Below are positions 11,079-22,640 of a DNA stretch of 64,000 bases, one piece after another (the stretch's first letter is position 1; the number at the start of each line of letters is the position of its first letter). Both the position numbers and the translations under genes were made by a program. Source of the DNA: Lineus longissimus (taxonomy: Eukaryota > Nemertea > Pilidiophora > Heteronemertea > Lineidae); contig NC_088320.1 of the NCBI RefSeq assembly GCF_910592395.1, positions 12,274,501 to 12,338,500 on the forward strand, given 5' to 3'. The notes beneath the pieces were generated by a model. The model was not told the origin of the DNA and ran no database searches. It was given only the letters and a program-made list of their open reading frames with translations.

Positions 11079-12120
11079 GTAAGTGGGATGATTCTTTCAA
11101 GATTTTCTCAAGTATTGGCACGCATGTAAAAACTTCTCTATCCACCACCCCTCGTTACTCTGTGCTCACACTTCTCGCTTCCCTTCTCACGATATTTGAC
11201 ACCCCCCCCCCCCCCTTTATCCCTACCGCAATAACCACATTCCTGAGGTAGCAAATCATACATCAGAAGTATGATAACCATGCACGTCGTGCGGCCTGCG
11301 AAAATATGTTTTCGGAAAACGTCATAAACGCAAGTTTATCAGTTGTCAATGATAATCTGCACCCACAATTATTTATATTTGTATAAAGTCGTCTTCGTTT
11401 TTTTGTGTCACCCTTTGTAAACAAAAACCAGCGTGAGCCATGCACTCGTGCCGATTCACCCATCACCATAGTGTCCAGCGACGTCTGGCTGAACAATAGA
11501 ATACGATAGGTCAGTGACCACAAGGCCGAGACTGCCAGTTTGTTGGGTGAAGTCCCACAACAGGAATAGAAAGGTATTGCCATGTAAATAATCGCTACTC
11601 CACAAATGACGCCTACCCACGGTAGGCCTTTATGTCCATCGCGGTACCCAGAGTGTACACTATACAATTTGACAGACGGACCTCTCCGGCAAGAGGATCC
11701 AATATTTGGCACTTTGTACTCCTCATGACCATCACACTCACTCATGACAGGCAGTTTTGGCCAAAAACAGGTGTGCATATAATGTGATACTGTTTCTTAA
11801 CTAATGCCTGTTCGGTTGTAAGAGGAGAAAATTAGCGTCATTTTGAGACCATATAACCATTACAATCCTCTAAAAACTGCGAACGCTTGGTAGGGGTTGA
11901 AAAGTGGCAATTTCAATTTCTCCACCAAACTATCCAGCGTTATGCCTACATGTCGAGTGGAGTTATTCAATACTTTACGGGTGCATGGCTTTATTGCTGT
12001 CATATACTTATAATTCGTTTGTGACAATCGGCACATACAATGATATGGATTTTATATGGCTGCATTAGTTGTATTTTGCAACACAGTGCATGAACTATGC
12101 AGGTCGACAAGAAAAAGGTA
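11079..12120. other. No gene assigned
   Basis: This should hold the rest of the pogo-type DDE domain if the gene were intact. A short plus-strand piece near 11470 reads VSSDVWLNNRI, which loosely recalls the segment after the first Asp in jerky-like proteins, but its splice phase does not fit and a stop follows. The 171-codon minus-strand frame at 11263-11778 has no recognisable domain. Confidence 0.35.
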
Positions 12121-12900
12121 AAGGGGATTTTGAACGACCATCGCTTCGGCCTAGTTTTTACGTCTCGGGCGGTGAAAATCAACCTTCTCAATTCCTGTTT
12201 TTAAGTCCGCCGCATATCATGATCAATTAGAATGATAAGCATGGTGAGCATAGGGCATGTAATACATGTAATCCATTCAGAAACCTGTGTACGACTTGAC
12301 AATGCATCAATTGCCTTGACACCGACTGAGGGGCAGTATGGCCACCGAATCGGTAGATGTCGTCCTATACCTAGGTATTACCCGGGACCAAACTGGGTAG
12401 TCCTAAAAGTTACCCAGGATGGACACTGAACATTACCCAGTTTGAAATTCGCGCATTTTTTCAACCTGCGGGCGAGGTTCTTGAAAACGGTACTTTAGCT
12501 TTTTGCAGTGCACGAATTTATGACATTTATCGAAATGGCTGTCAAAGTTTTTGTTGATCGTTTAAAAGCGTATTCAGCATCAACCCCGTCGTTAAGAGAG
12601 GCTAATTTCGTAAGGCAGAGAATTTTTTTTAAATGATTGAAGTCGTAAATGGTGAATTTAAGATCCGCGAAGGGGCAAAACAGATCAATGTCCTGAATGT
12701 CGCCAGAGCACATGATTTCGTGTCTTCCTGAACTAAAAACAAACCAATCTCAACCTCGCCCGCAGGTTGAAAAAAATGTGCGAATTTCATACTGGGTAAT
12801 GTTTGGTGTCCTAAAAGGTTGGTCCTGGGTAGTGTTTAGTTATACCCAGGACGACATCTACCGGTTCGGCAGCAGTATGGGCATTGCACTGATCCTACGA
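12121..12900 (+). repeat. Dispersed repeat copy interrupted by a MITE
   Basis: Bases 12121-12330 resemble 59270-59505 in the same orientation: both contain gggcggtgaaaat, a related block with cttgatgaagcatcaattgc-like sequence, and ccgactga. The similarity resumes after the MITE (gcattgc ... tacgaattcg). The 59-kb copy lacks the MITE and so serves as an empty site. Confidence 0.6.
12342..12872. mobile_element. 531-bp MITE with 8-bp target duplication (possibly hAT-type)
   Basis: Long imperfect terminal inverted repeats (over 100 bp each) start at the outer edge with ccaccgaatcggtagatgtc on the left and its near match ctgccgaaccggtagatgtc, reverse-complemented, on the right. The matching block aacctgcgggcgaggtt recurs inverted at 12462 and 12752. 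The flanks are the direct repeat cagtatgg (12334-12341 and 12873-12880), an 8-bp target duplication as in hAT elements. There is no transposase inside, so it is non-autonomous. The superfamily call rests only on duplication length. Confidence 0.78.
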
Positions 12901-13257
12901 ATTCGGCTTTAATATCTTTTCACTTGATAAAAAAGGAATGTGTTCGATTAGGCATTTGGCTTCCAAGAGGAACATATTGGCGCAATAGTTCCCTACGATG
13001 TGTTGCCATTTCAACGGATAAGATGATGATAGTTTGTTGAACTAAAGCAGAGAGAGAGCGGGCCATTTTGTGGCAATCGAGACGAAACCATAATTACTGT
13101 CGAGGCCGTGGGAGAGCCGCTGCAATTAACATCAACGAATTTGAATAACACAAGTTCATTTTTTTTTTAATTTAGAATTAAGGCACCACATCTCCCATGC
13201 TAATTCTCGTTTGAAGTTAAGACGCCCGCACGCAAAACCTAAATAGTCGCTACAATC

Positions 13258-13968
13258 ATGACATGGTTACGAAACGAAATGATGATGACCATGATGATGA
13301 TGATGATGCTAATGCAAATACTTATCATTTTGACATGTCTCACTCAGTATGCCTACGCCGTGCAGAGGGAGGAGGAAAGCATTGGTGAGTTAGAATCACC
13401 TTGGTGTTATTGGTGTCGTCCAACGAGATAACATTGTGTTCATCAGATAATATGGTTCTTCAAGCCCGATTTGCCTCGCATCCCGAAAGGAAAATTGATT
13501 GACAGTTTGTCTCGTGGATAGCAAGCAGACTGCACAATTAAATGGTAGACATTTTTATTCGATTGGCGTGAGTGTTTCGATGTTATAGAACAGCCGACAA
13601 TCCCGCTGGAAGCATGTGGGTCATGCCGCGCAGATTCTGTTAGCCAAAATCAAAGCCTCAACCACCATTTGTCTTCAGGATTCCAAGCTTAGTGGTTGAG
13701 ACTTGAGCCTTTGAAGAGAAATGCTTATGGACGTTACAGAATGTGAGGTATCTTGCATGAATCTGTCTCAGCAGGAAGCCCACATCGGTATGGAGAAATG
13801 TTAATTACTGTTGGTCTTCTCCAAGTGTGGATGACCTGCACCAGAGTCTTTCATATAAAGAGTCAGGCAACTAGCGAACCTACTGTATGGTTTCAACATA
13901 AAAAAAACACCGCCAGTTTCAAAGACGCGCCTTGGGACAGAGCGCTATTGTGTCACGCGTGGACCTAA
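13258..13968 (+). CDS. Possible two-exon small secreted protein
   Basis: Exon 1 (13258-13384) encodes 42 residues with a classical signal peptide: a Met-rich start, the hydrophobic core LMQILIILTCLTQ and an AYA cleavage-like motif before VQREEESI. It ends in a gtgagt donor in phase 1. A candidate exon 2 (13772-13968) after a pyrimidine-containing cag acceptor is open in exactly the needed phase for 64 codons to TAA, giving about 107 residues. Its acceptor is a NAGNAG (cagcag), so one alanine may be optional. Exon 1 contains an ATG/GAT repeat that codes for the methionine run. The signal-peptide exon is plausible; exon 2 lacks any recognised domain and may be chance. Confidence 0.35.
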
Positions 13969-16328
13969 GCCAATTCTGCACATTAACTGGAACTCGAACA
14001 ATTCTTAAGCCATTACAAACGCTCCTTTTTAAAGTAAATGCCAGCTTCAAAGTCACTGATTTCTATAAAACTATTTAAATATAGTGTCAAAGACAACATT
14101 GATATAAACAGCGATCTGTTTCGACTTTTACTTTTCGACTGTTTTGAGAAGTAGTGATGGCACTGATTTGAGAATAATTTTCGAAATGCGTTTTTCTACT
14201 CCACATCATCACATCTTTTCGTGGTTGGCAGTTTACTATGTTGTCGGTGCTTAATTGGCGATCTTCGGATATCATGTATTTTTTTATTTTTTGTCATTCA
14301 CTAGGATATTCATATCTTATAAATTTTGGCCGATATCAACGAGTTTTATAGCATGTTTAACTTTGCGTTCGCGGTAAAAAAGGGAAAAGTATGAAAAACT
14401 GCAAAAAATGTCCCGACTTTCAACTTGTAGTCAAGGGTTAACATGTTTAAAAATCACATCTGTCTAATATGTAATGGATATTTGATAGTTTTGTGATTTG
14501 GAAGCCAAGTTTCTTGATTCTTAAGATCAGAAAACGGTTTATTTTCCCGTCGATGAGGTTAAAGCGCAAAGTGGTGTGCGGTATGCCGTTCCAATATGGT
14601 CGAACAGGGGCCTGATTCCAACCTCGTTTACCCAGGGGTCATTGGGCGCTCCTATGGTAATTTACACTCCCCTAATATCATTTTGAGTTAAACCATATTT
14701 GATTGGTCAACGAATATCGTCTGACATGCAAATAAGACATAAATAATGTTTTGACCCTTAGCATATTCGTAGCATATTGAATTGGCGAAAAGGGCGGCAT
14801 TATCAGTCTACATAACCATTTACCCTAATGTGATCACAAATCAATTGACGGCATAATATAACTTAATGGACACGGATCATATATGAAATTAATGCCATAA
14901 CACATTAATTGCCTCTACAAGAAAATTGCATCATTTAGTCGGGCCATGCATGCGGGCACTCCGAGCAAAAATAAAAACGAAAAAGCACGTGAAATTATTC
15001 TTTCAAAGTCCCTTTTGATGATTATTTTTTTTATTTAATTAAACGGCTTCTTGATCTGTATTCACCTTGAGACAATTGCACAATTTTGCAATTATTTGGT
15101 CGACTATAAACGGTTTTGGTCATGATGAAACGGTGCTGACAAGTAGTGCCCGAATAGACGGGTCATAGGTCAAACATGCTATACGTCACCCCCAGATTAT
15201 GGCGGTGACGAGTGATATGACGTACACGAGTATCCACGGTCTAGTAGTGCGGTCATTTTGAATGCTAATCAAGTAGACCCCGGATGTAGATGTTGGCCTG
15301 GGTCACGAAGCGCCCATAACATACTATACTGAGCGTGAACTTACGCTACGTTTACGTGGATGATAAGATTACGCTAAGATTAATTCACAAAGCCCCTTTG
15401 ACCACGGGAGTGCCTAATTCCAAGAGCCCAAGAGCCACGAGTCACAATAATATCCAGCCTTGATAAGATTCCTCTCCTCACAACTGAATTGGCTGGAGGT
15501 GACATGGACGAAAAATGGAGAGATGCCTGTCTACCCCAGGCCCTCCGAGGTTACCCCGCTAATATTTCGCTTCAAATCTTTTATTTTCAATTTAATTGAG
15601 GGGCTCTTCGATTCTAGTACACTGTGATTTGAATTCCGCGCTATTCAACTTGCGCCAACTTTCTCCGTGACGTCGCGATTCTTACTTTGTCGCCATTTTT
15701 ATTTCGGTGAAAAGTCGTTGCAGATTTTTCTTTTCGTTGAAGAGATTTTCTCCCTTAATTATCTGTCCGAGAAACTGGACTGTAGCAACTCCAGGTAAAA
15801 AGGGAGAATGCACAGAATCCCCCATACCTCTATCATATAGATAGCAATTGAGTAAAAAGGCTCAGAAATGTACTTTGAAGCCATGGCTGTCATTTTAATT
15901 TGGTCCCGGACAGGTCAGGAATACGCTGATGTGCATGTAGGAATATCCACGTGTGAGTGTGATTATGTGCAGGGCGAAGTCTCTGTTTGCAATATATGTG
16001 AGTTCCCATTGTATTTTAAACGCCATTGCTGGTAGCTGGTGAACTGTTGTATTTGATCTTAGTTTGATCGAGGTATTTGGTTGGGAACTATAATTTTTCT
16101 GTACTTTTCATGACAGAGAGTGAAAATGTGAGTTCTCTGATTTTGTAGTTCGTCCACCGTTGTGTAGGTGGCAGCACCTGACGGTCTTGAATTAAAATAT
16201 GGGACTAGTTTCCAATGAGTTTCTCGGTAAAATTACTTGTTTCTAGGCCTGTTTATGTGACTCCAGGTAAAAATCTGTTTTAACTCTAAAACGGAAGTGT
16301 CACGCGACAAGGTGTTAGATTTGAAAGT
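13969..16328. other. No gene assigned; possible transcription start region near 15.65-15.80 kb
   Basis: There is no long open frame and no domain. Around 15650-15800 the sequence becomes less A+T-rich, with CG dinucleotides (gacgtcgcgattc) and ends in actccaggtaaaaa, a possible noncoding exon donor; the same word recurs at 16260. No coding exon could be joined to it. Confidence 0.25.
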
Positions 16329-16350
16329 GTATATATATATATATATATAT
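16329..16350. repeat. (TA)n at the outer tip of the left arm
   Basis: A TA microsatellite, matched by the (TA)n at 30050-30066 that ends the right arm. The homology of the arms stops in these runs. Confidence 0.85.
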
Positions 16351-16889
16351 CAATGATGCATTGATCAAGCTGTAACAGTCATGACTACCGTAGTTTGATT
16401 GGTAGCGGGGGGGGGGGGGGGGGGGGCAAACAGCTAATTCTGGTTCAAGGTAGGAGGAACCTTGGTGGACTGATTACCGTACGGAGGATGCTGTTTGAAA
16501 TCTTTTTGTGTATGACCAAAAGCCATTTTCACTCTGACGCCACCAATAGAACAAGCGAGAGAGAGGAACCCAAAGGCTTTGTAACCTACCCTTTTTCCAG
16601 ATCCATTTCTTCATTCAATCCTTCCTCGACATTATCTCCTGCTTGTGCTAGATAGACGGGATATGATAATTCAGGTGTTCGGTAAGGGATATAAATTTGG
16701 GGTAAGGTAATTGCGATTGCGACCGGGCATACACTGCTTTGTCATTTTGCGCCGCACTGCACCGAGGCAATGCGAAAAATCGGATGAGTTGTGAAATACA
16801 TGGGAGCTGAATCGCGTCACCAAATTCATTTAGACTTGGTCCCATGAATTTCAACACGCATGCGGTTTTTGCATTGTTTGAATACAGTG

Positions 16890-17401
16890 TCAGCTGAAAA
16901 AGCCCTGTGAAATAACAAATGCACTGTCGCATGCCTTGTCACAATCGCATGCCAAGTAATTAATCAATCCTATACCCCGCCCAAAAGCACTGTCTCTCGC
17001 CTCCCGGTAAATAAAGTCAGCGCGCAATTTCGGTCCACCTTTCGACGAGCCTGAGCCGATATTGGAGGAAGAATTCGCCCCGATCAGGCTAGGGGGCATT
17101 ATTAGAAAAAAAACCGATTTCCGCAGGATAAGGCAGTTATGATGTTGGGCTCTAAGATCACAAAGATTAAAATCTGTACTCTTTCATGAAATTGATATCA
17201 TGATGAAGAAAATTATCTCAAACCCAGCGATTCAGTAGCCGTTTTACCCGCAGGCGTGAGATCTTTTTGTCGCACATATAGCAGCGATTATAATCATAGG
17301 TACAGCGCTTAAATCGCTCATTGCGGGACGTTCTATGTATACCTACCAAGGACCAAGGAGAATATCACCACCAGAACGAACAGGACACAAATGGTCTTCA
17401 C
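16890..17401 (-). pseudogene. Left-arm copy of the small secreted-peptide gene, start codon lost
   Basis: Mirror of the right-arm gene at 29009-29520. Exon 1 would run 17401 to 17343 and exon 2 17088 to 16890. The exon 1 reading frame, gtatac donor, ag acceptor and 65-codon exon 2 with its stop are conserved. The start is GTG instead of ATG, with an extra A just upstream, and no other in-frame ATG is near. Exon 2 differs by Ala to Ser and Gly to Cys (YLACDCDKAC), so an extra cysteine is present. Whether it is dead or uses another start cannot be told. Confidence 0.5.
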
Positions 17402-19799
17402 CTTTTCAGTCAGAAATCTTTGCTAGAGAGACGTAACTTCCTGGAATGTAGCAAAAAGAGGAAACTGAGATTTTTGAGCTTCTTGCAGGCCAACACTCGA
17501 CACTAACAACCGAATGTGTGCGAGGGTGAAGGATACGAATGAGTCTGGTTTTTCGTTGATGTCTATAACAAGGTATCTCCCTGCTTTAACTGTCGACACA
17601 ATGTACCAGTATACACCATAGGCACGTAGTTATAAGAGCTCAATAACTCCCCCGCCCCTCGACTGAAAAACTCACCCTCAATGACAGCACACATAAAACT
17701 GTACGAGTGTTGACACTGTTGTCAGTTGGGCTGGAGCCTTTATCGTCATATACCTGTCGATGTCCAGAGATAAGGTAGGTGTTACAAAATATTCCAATGC
17801 AATAATTATTTCTGAATTGTATATGGTGCATTGCCACTTGCGATGTCGCAAAGCAAAAGCTTTTGCTGGTCTCGGTTTGGGTGCATAGAAGCATGATATA
17901 GCAAAGGCGTGAACGTGCGTTCTCGCAATCGTATTCAGTGGTAAACGACCATATAAGGGTGTAGGTTAAGGTCGGTCCCCGCCGAACGCGAGTTTGCTTG
18001 AATCGCAGAACAAACTCGTTTGTCTGGGTGTATTGGCGAGCGGTGGGGTGTAAAATAGCAAAGTCGCATGAATTGCAAATGCCTCTGGGCTTGGTCATTC
18101 TACGCCCCCTGCAAAAAAACGAACGAACAAAAGCTCTTGCGCGGATTACGACAAAGCATGGAACGCTTTTTCATTTCAGGCCATACTGCACTGCCCTAAA
18201 ACAAATCCAAAATCTCAATACGTAAAAATTAATACATGTATACTAGACCAGTTTGCTTCCATCGCCGCAGCAAACAGGAGATCTTAAGCAGTATGTGGTG
18301 TCTTTACGAGCGATCAACGAATATAGAGTCACATGAAGAATTCCGCAAAGCTGAAGAACCGAGTGCGCGAACATGAAACTCTATAGTCCTCCCAAAGGAT
18401 GGATGGTGTTTCGAGCTATTCTCGAAGGTTTGGTTAAACCAGCGATCATACCTCAACCATTCTCCAAAACAGACATACCTTCTCTCCTTGCCTTTGTGAT
18501 TGACTTTTCACGCATCGTAGAGCGTGGCCAAAAAGTGACCAAAAAATAGGAAGAACGAAGACACCACTTTTCGACGTATGAAACAACATGTCGAATGAGG
18601 AATGAAAAGAGCACACATATGGAAAAGAAGATGTTTGTGGCGTCCATAGTAACAGTAGGTTAACACTGATTGGACAAGGCGTGAGGCGGTGGAATTTTTT
18701 GCTTTTACGCTGCACCCCAATGACTTGCACGAAAACAACCCTAAAATCGCATGCGTTGTGAATTTCATCTGAAACAGCGTCAAATATCATTCACCGATGT
18801 CAGGAGGCAATAACTGAGGATTAAGATTATTGTGATATATACAGGGCCCCGGTATATAGAGCCTACATGAAGGTAGCATTAGCAAGGTCGCAATCAGTAA
18901 CCTCTCCAAAGGTTACGGGTATGAACTCAAATGGAGGCGGTGAAATGCTGATTTTGTGCCTAACATAATCGCATTCTTGACTGTTTGCGCCACAATCACG
19001 GCATTGTGGATGTGATGATTTTTAAACCAATTCAGCAATGTAAACCGATTTTGAAGTGGGCGGCCAACCACACCACGACGTACACGTTTGTTAACTTTTT
19101 AAGAGAAATGGCTTGATGGCGACAACTTGGTCAGGGAGAACCACCCTCCTACGTGGTTACCCTCTGCTGATGTCAATGATATAATATTTGGCAGAATTCA
19201 CTTACCTTTTGAAATAATGCTACTGCACTACGCTTGGAGTCCAACGACTGAAATGGTTGTTGGTTCGAGCAAGGTTTAATATTTGTAGCCAGGTCTAGTA
19301 GGGCTTATTCTGGATGTGCGTCGGGTTATTGAGCACAAAGCTCTCATGAATGCTTGGAAATTCTGCTTCGTCACTGCACTGGTTTCAAAATTCCATTGAC
19401 ACTCGACTTCAACTTCAACCTGTTACTCCTACTCACTTGATATTTTTCAAGTTGTAAGGATAGGTATGCACTCTAGATGACAGGGCCCGGATTTGAGAAG
19501 CCAGGATTTGTATTCTGGATGAACTGGCATGGATTTAGGACTAGAATTCCTCACATGCATTTGTGATGGACTCTATGATTTAGAATAGCATAGTGCACGC
19601 CTCTGGTATTTTATCCTTAATCTCTTTAAGGATCCTAGCGTTCATTTCGTCAACCGGGATTCTTGTCTGGTTTATTCAAGTTCGTAAGTCTTGCTTACTT
19701 CCTCTACCTTGAAAACTGTATCATTAATTTCCCCCAGGTTATGCGGTTTGGACATGGGCATGTTGGACAATTCTTCCTTCGTGAAAACACGATTATGCG

Positions 19800-20045
19800 T
19801 TTTAATCTCTTAGGTCCAGAGGAGATTCACCAAATTAATAACAGGAATGAGGGATCTTACGTATACAGTGGAAGGCTAGAGGCACTAGATCTCTTCAGCC
19901 TCAGACATAGGAGAGAGGTGATTTGATAAGCTTGTTCCAAATATTACATGAAACGGATTTGGCGAACCATCTGTGTGGCGGCGACGCATTACTCTCCGTA
20001 TATAGGATCATGAATTTAAAGACAGACGACGTATCTGTACTCTGA
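19800..20045 (+). pseudogene. Relic of a non-LTR retrotransposon reverse transcriptase C-terminus
   Basis: Two adjacent frames together read RLEALDLFSLRHRR then RGDLISLFQILHETD, matching the conserved LINE motif in which RL..L.L.SL..RR..GDLI..(Y/F)KIL is found after the RT domain. The frame breaks at the join and stops are present, so it is a decayed fragment. The same relic lies inverted in the right arm. Confidence 0.6.
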
Positions 20046-20410
20046 TATTTCCTTTAATTAATCATGCATTGCGTGAAAGATATTGTAAAACATCAGCAGC
20101 TTCAGGGTAGGGTTCATATCATTCAGCGGTTTCACAACGCAGCTAGACTCCCTGACCGGGGCAATCCATTGCGTCATCATAATTTGGTCTCCTTATGGAC
20201 TGCCACAAATAGCGGGAATTCGTGCAACTGGACGATTAGCCAATGGACAATGCTGCATCTCTCCCATGGTTTAGATGGTACACGCACGCACTGCGCTGTA
20301 TCGTTAGTTGACGTACAATGTACCTGTGAATAAACATCAAACAACACGATTAAATGCACAAATATCTGTACTATAAAATCTCAGGTTACATCAGCTAACT
20401 GGGAATAAGA

Positions 20411-20668
20411 CTACTTTATTTGTGCTAATGTAAAGCCATAGTATTTAATTGACTCGTGGGTATCATCATCCTTTTTAATAGTAGCAGGAGTAACAACATC
20501 AGTAATAGATCTACTGGCAGTACTAGTATTAACATCATTCGGTCTAAAAGCTCCAGTCGCACTTTGTCCTGAGAGCGTAGCCGCAGTAGGGCTTTGTCCT
20601 GAGGGCGTAGCTCGAGTAGGAGTTTCAACAGGAGCAGGCCACGAGTCACAATCTGGTAACTCTTTGTC
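20411..20668 (-). CDS. Thr/Ser-rich terminal exon, left-arm copy
   Basis: Mirror of the right-arm frame at 25684-25941, 85 codons to a TAG at 20413-20411, same length and no internal stop. It differs near the end by Tyr for Phe (IKYYGFTLAQIK). See the right-arm entry for content. The Leu-rich translation of the same DNA in another frame is an artefact of CTG/TTA reading. Confidence 0.35.
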   Translation of the reverse strand, partial: DKELPDCDSWPAPVETPTRATPSGQSPTAATLSGQSATGAFRPNDVNTSTASRSITDVVTPATIKKDDDTHESIKYYGFTLAQIK

Positions 20669-20998
20669 TCACATATAAAGTTTGGCAGTGGTCATGGGTC
20701 GGGGTCCCATCATTCCCAGCCGCAAGTCACAATCAGGTACTTTTTGTCTCACATATAAAGTTTGGCAGTAATCAGGGGTCGGGGTCCTATCATTCACAGC
20801 CACGAGTCACATTCTGGTAACTTTTTGTCTCCCGTATGAAGTTTGGCAGTGATCATGGGTCGGGGTCCCATCATTCCCAGCCGTAAGTCACAATCAGGTA
20901 ACTTTTTGTCTCACATGTGAAGTTTGGCAGTGATCAGGGGTCGGGGTCCTATCATTCCCAGCCGTAAGTCACAATCTGGTAACTTTTTGTCTCGCATG
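20637..20998. repeat. Tandem array of about 60-bp units (left arm, about six copies)
   Basis: Units contain gagtcacaatctggtaac, tttttgtctcacatataaag and tggtcatgggtcggggtccc, alternating between two sequence variants. The right arm has only about three copies (25515-25708), so the array has changed length since the arms were made. Confidence 0.85.
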
Positions 20999-21555
20999 GC
21001 AATGACACATAGGTAGTGAAAGTCAGGTTATTTCATGTTAAGAACCGGTTTGAGATTTTGTGCGGAAGTACCATTAACTGGGACAATTCTTCCTAATAAC
21101 AATTACAGAACTGAACAGCCCATGACGGGCGGCAACTCAGGGGTCAATCAAGTGAGAAAATTTCAGTATAGGCTAGGCAACGTATAATGAAGCTTGATCA
21201 TTAATCCAACAAGTCTGACGTAACGCGCGGAAGCACACTTCTCAGGTTGTTGTCGGCGACACTTCCCAGGTGTCTGGTCGTGACGCTTTTTATTAGACTA
21301 TACCATTTAAATTTTGCAGAGTGACTTTATAGGTGGCCTCAGTTACCGATTTTGACGCTTGGGGAATGGGTAGGCGATGCCGCGAAAGAGTGGAGACGAG
21401 GTCAATATTTCACAGTAATACAGGAAATCAACGTCTAAAATTTAAAAAAAAACAACGGGGGAAAAACATAAATTGTTGATAACCAAAAAAACAAACTAAT
21501 GGAAATTAGTGGAGTAGAGTTTGTTAAAACTGTTTGACGTTTAATGAATACTCTG

Positions 21556-21575
21556 TGAGCGTGTGTGTGTGTGCG
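21556..21575. repeat. (GT)n microsatellite
   Basis: Short GT run, matched as (CA)n at about 24938-24954 in the right arm. Confidence 0.8.
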
Positions 21576-22640
21576 CCACCGAACTAAATTGTTCTTAGTA
21601 GTCAATATCATACTGGAAAATCAACACATCGAAGTTTAATTTTATTGCGATAATTCTTTTCCAAATTGCCCAAGAAAAATGCGTTGGCAGCTTTAAAAGC
21701 TTTAGTAATTACTGGTGGCTAAAAAGAGCAAGACCACTCATTGTTAGTTCAAGAAGCGGATAATAGACGGCAAATGCATCTGGCCAACTGTGAACTGTCT
21801 ACTGTGTAAGAAAATGGAGACAGTGAAGAGTTCACTGTTTTGTGCGGAGCATACTCTGGAAATATAGCCTGGTTCCTTGGCCAATTCAATGCGCAGAATA
21901 CAACTGCGCAACTATACGTCATAACCCGGGCTTTTGAATCGTCAAAAAATCAGTCAAATGTGCCTGTAGCGCCAACTGGCGGTGAAAACTAAACTAATTC
22001 CATTACAAGTCAAAATGAAAAATTATTAAAAAATATTCGGCCAGATTTGAAACAATATTTCCTCTGTGGACCGAGGTATAAAGGAAAGAAGTTAAAACTT
22101 CCCGATGACCTCATTCGCCGAGTGTAGGTCGGATCGCGCTGATTTTTGGTTTCTGAGTTCCCCTTGGGCTACTCCTAATTTAACAGCGTCAACAAAGTGC
22201 CTAGGTCTTACGGTTACAAAATGCCCAAAAGTGACACGGATGGAAGGAAGGAAGGACAGACACCATTCCCAGTAATATTGCTAGCTTCGCTGACTTTGTC
22301 AGCTGAGCTAAAAATGAAACCTGTATGTGCCATAGTATTAGAGACATTTAAAAAAAACGTAATTATGGTGGCCATCTTGAAATCCAAGATGGCGAACATT
22401 TTACGGAATTTTCAGTGGGTCCACTGGATTCGTCACACCCAAAATCCTAGGGTATGCCACAAAAAGCAAGTCCGTATCACCCATAGTATTTGAGATATTC
22501 AAGAAAAACGCAAATCATGGCGGCCATCTTGGCGGAAATCCAATATGGTGGCCATTTTATGAAATTTTTCGTCGGTTCCATTCGATTCGTCATACCTGAA
22601 AACCTAGGGTAAGGCATGAAATTATACCTGCAATAGTGTC

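Larger units (their letters stand above)
16329..22640 (+). repeat. Left arm of a giant inverted repeat
   Basis: About 6.3 kb that reappears as the reverse complement at 23870-30066. Matching landmarks: (TA)n then a poly-G tract (16329-16425 against 29982-30066), the exon frames near 16.9-17.4 kb and 29.0-29.5 kb, the Thr/Ser-rich frame (20411-20668 against 25684-25941), the (GT)n run, and the ggaaggaaggacagacacc word (22240-22263 against 24250-24270). Sampled coding-length blocks differ at roughly 1-3% of positions plus indels. Confidence 0.93.

Noticed and set aside
11263-11778. 171-codon minus-strand frame
   Set aside because: No domain, no conserved motif and no splice context; it overlaps the region expected to hold the rest of the pogo-type gene on the other strand.
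19255-19285. tRNA-like ggttcgagc B-box word
   Set aside because: No acceptor stem, A box or cloverleaf could be built around it.
20425-20649. Leu-rich 74-residue frames in both palindrome arms
   Set aside because: The same DNA read in another frame gives the Thr/Ser-rich exon; the Leu-rich reading starts inside the tandem array and is a shadow.
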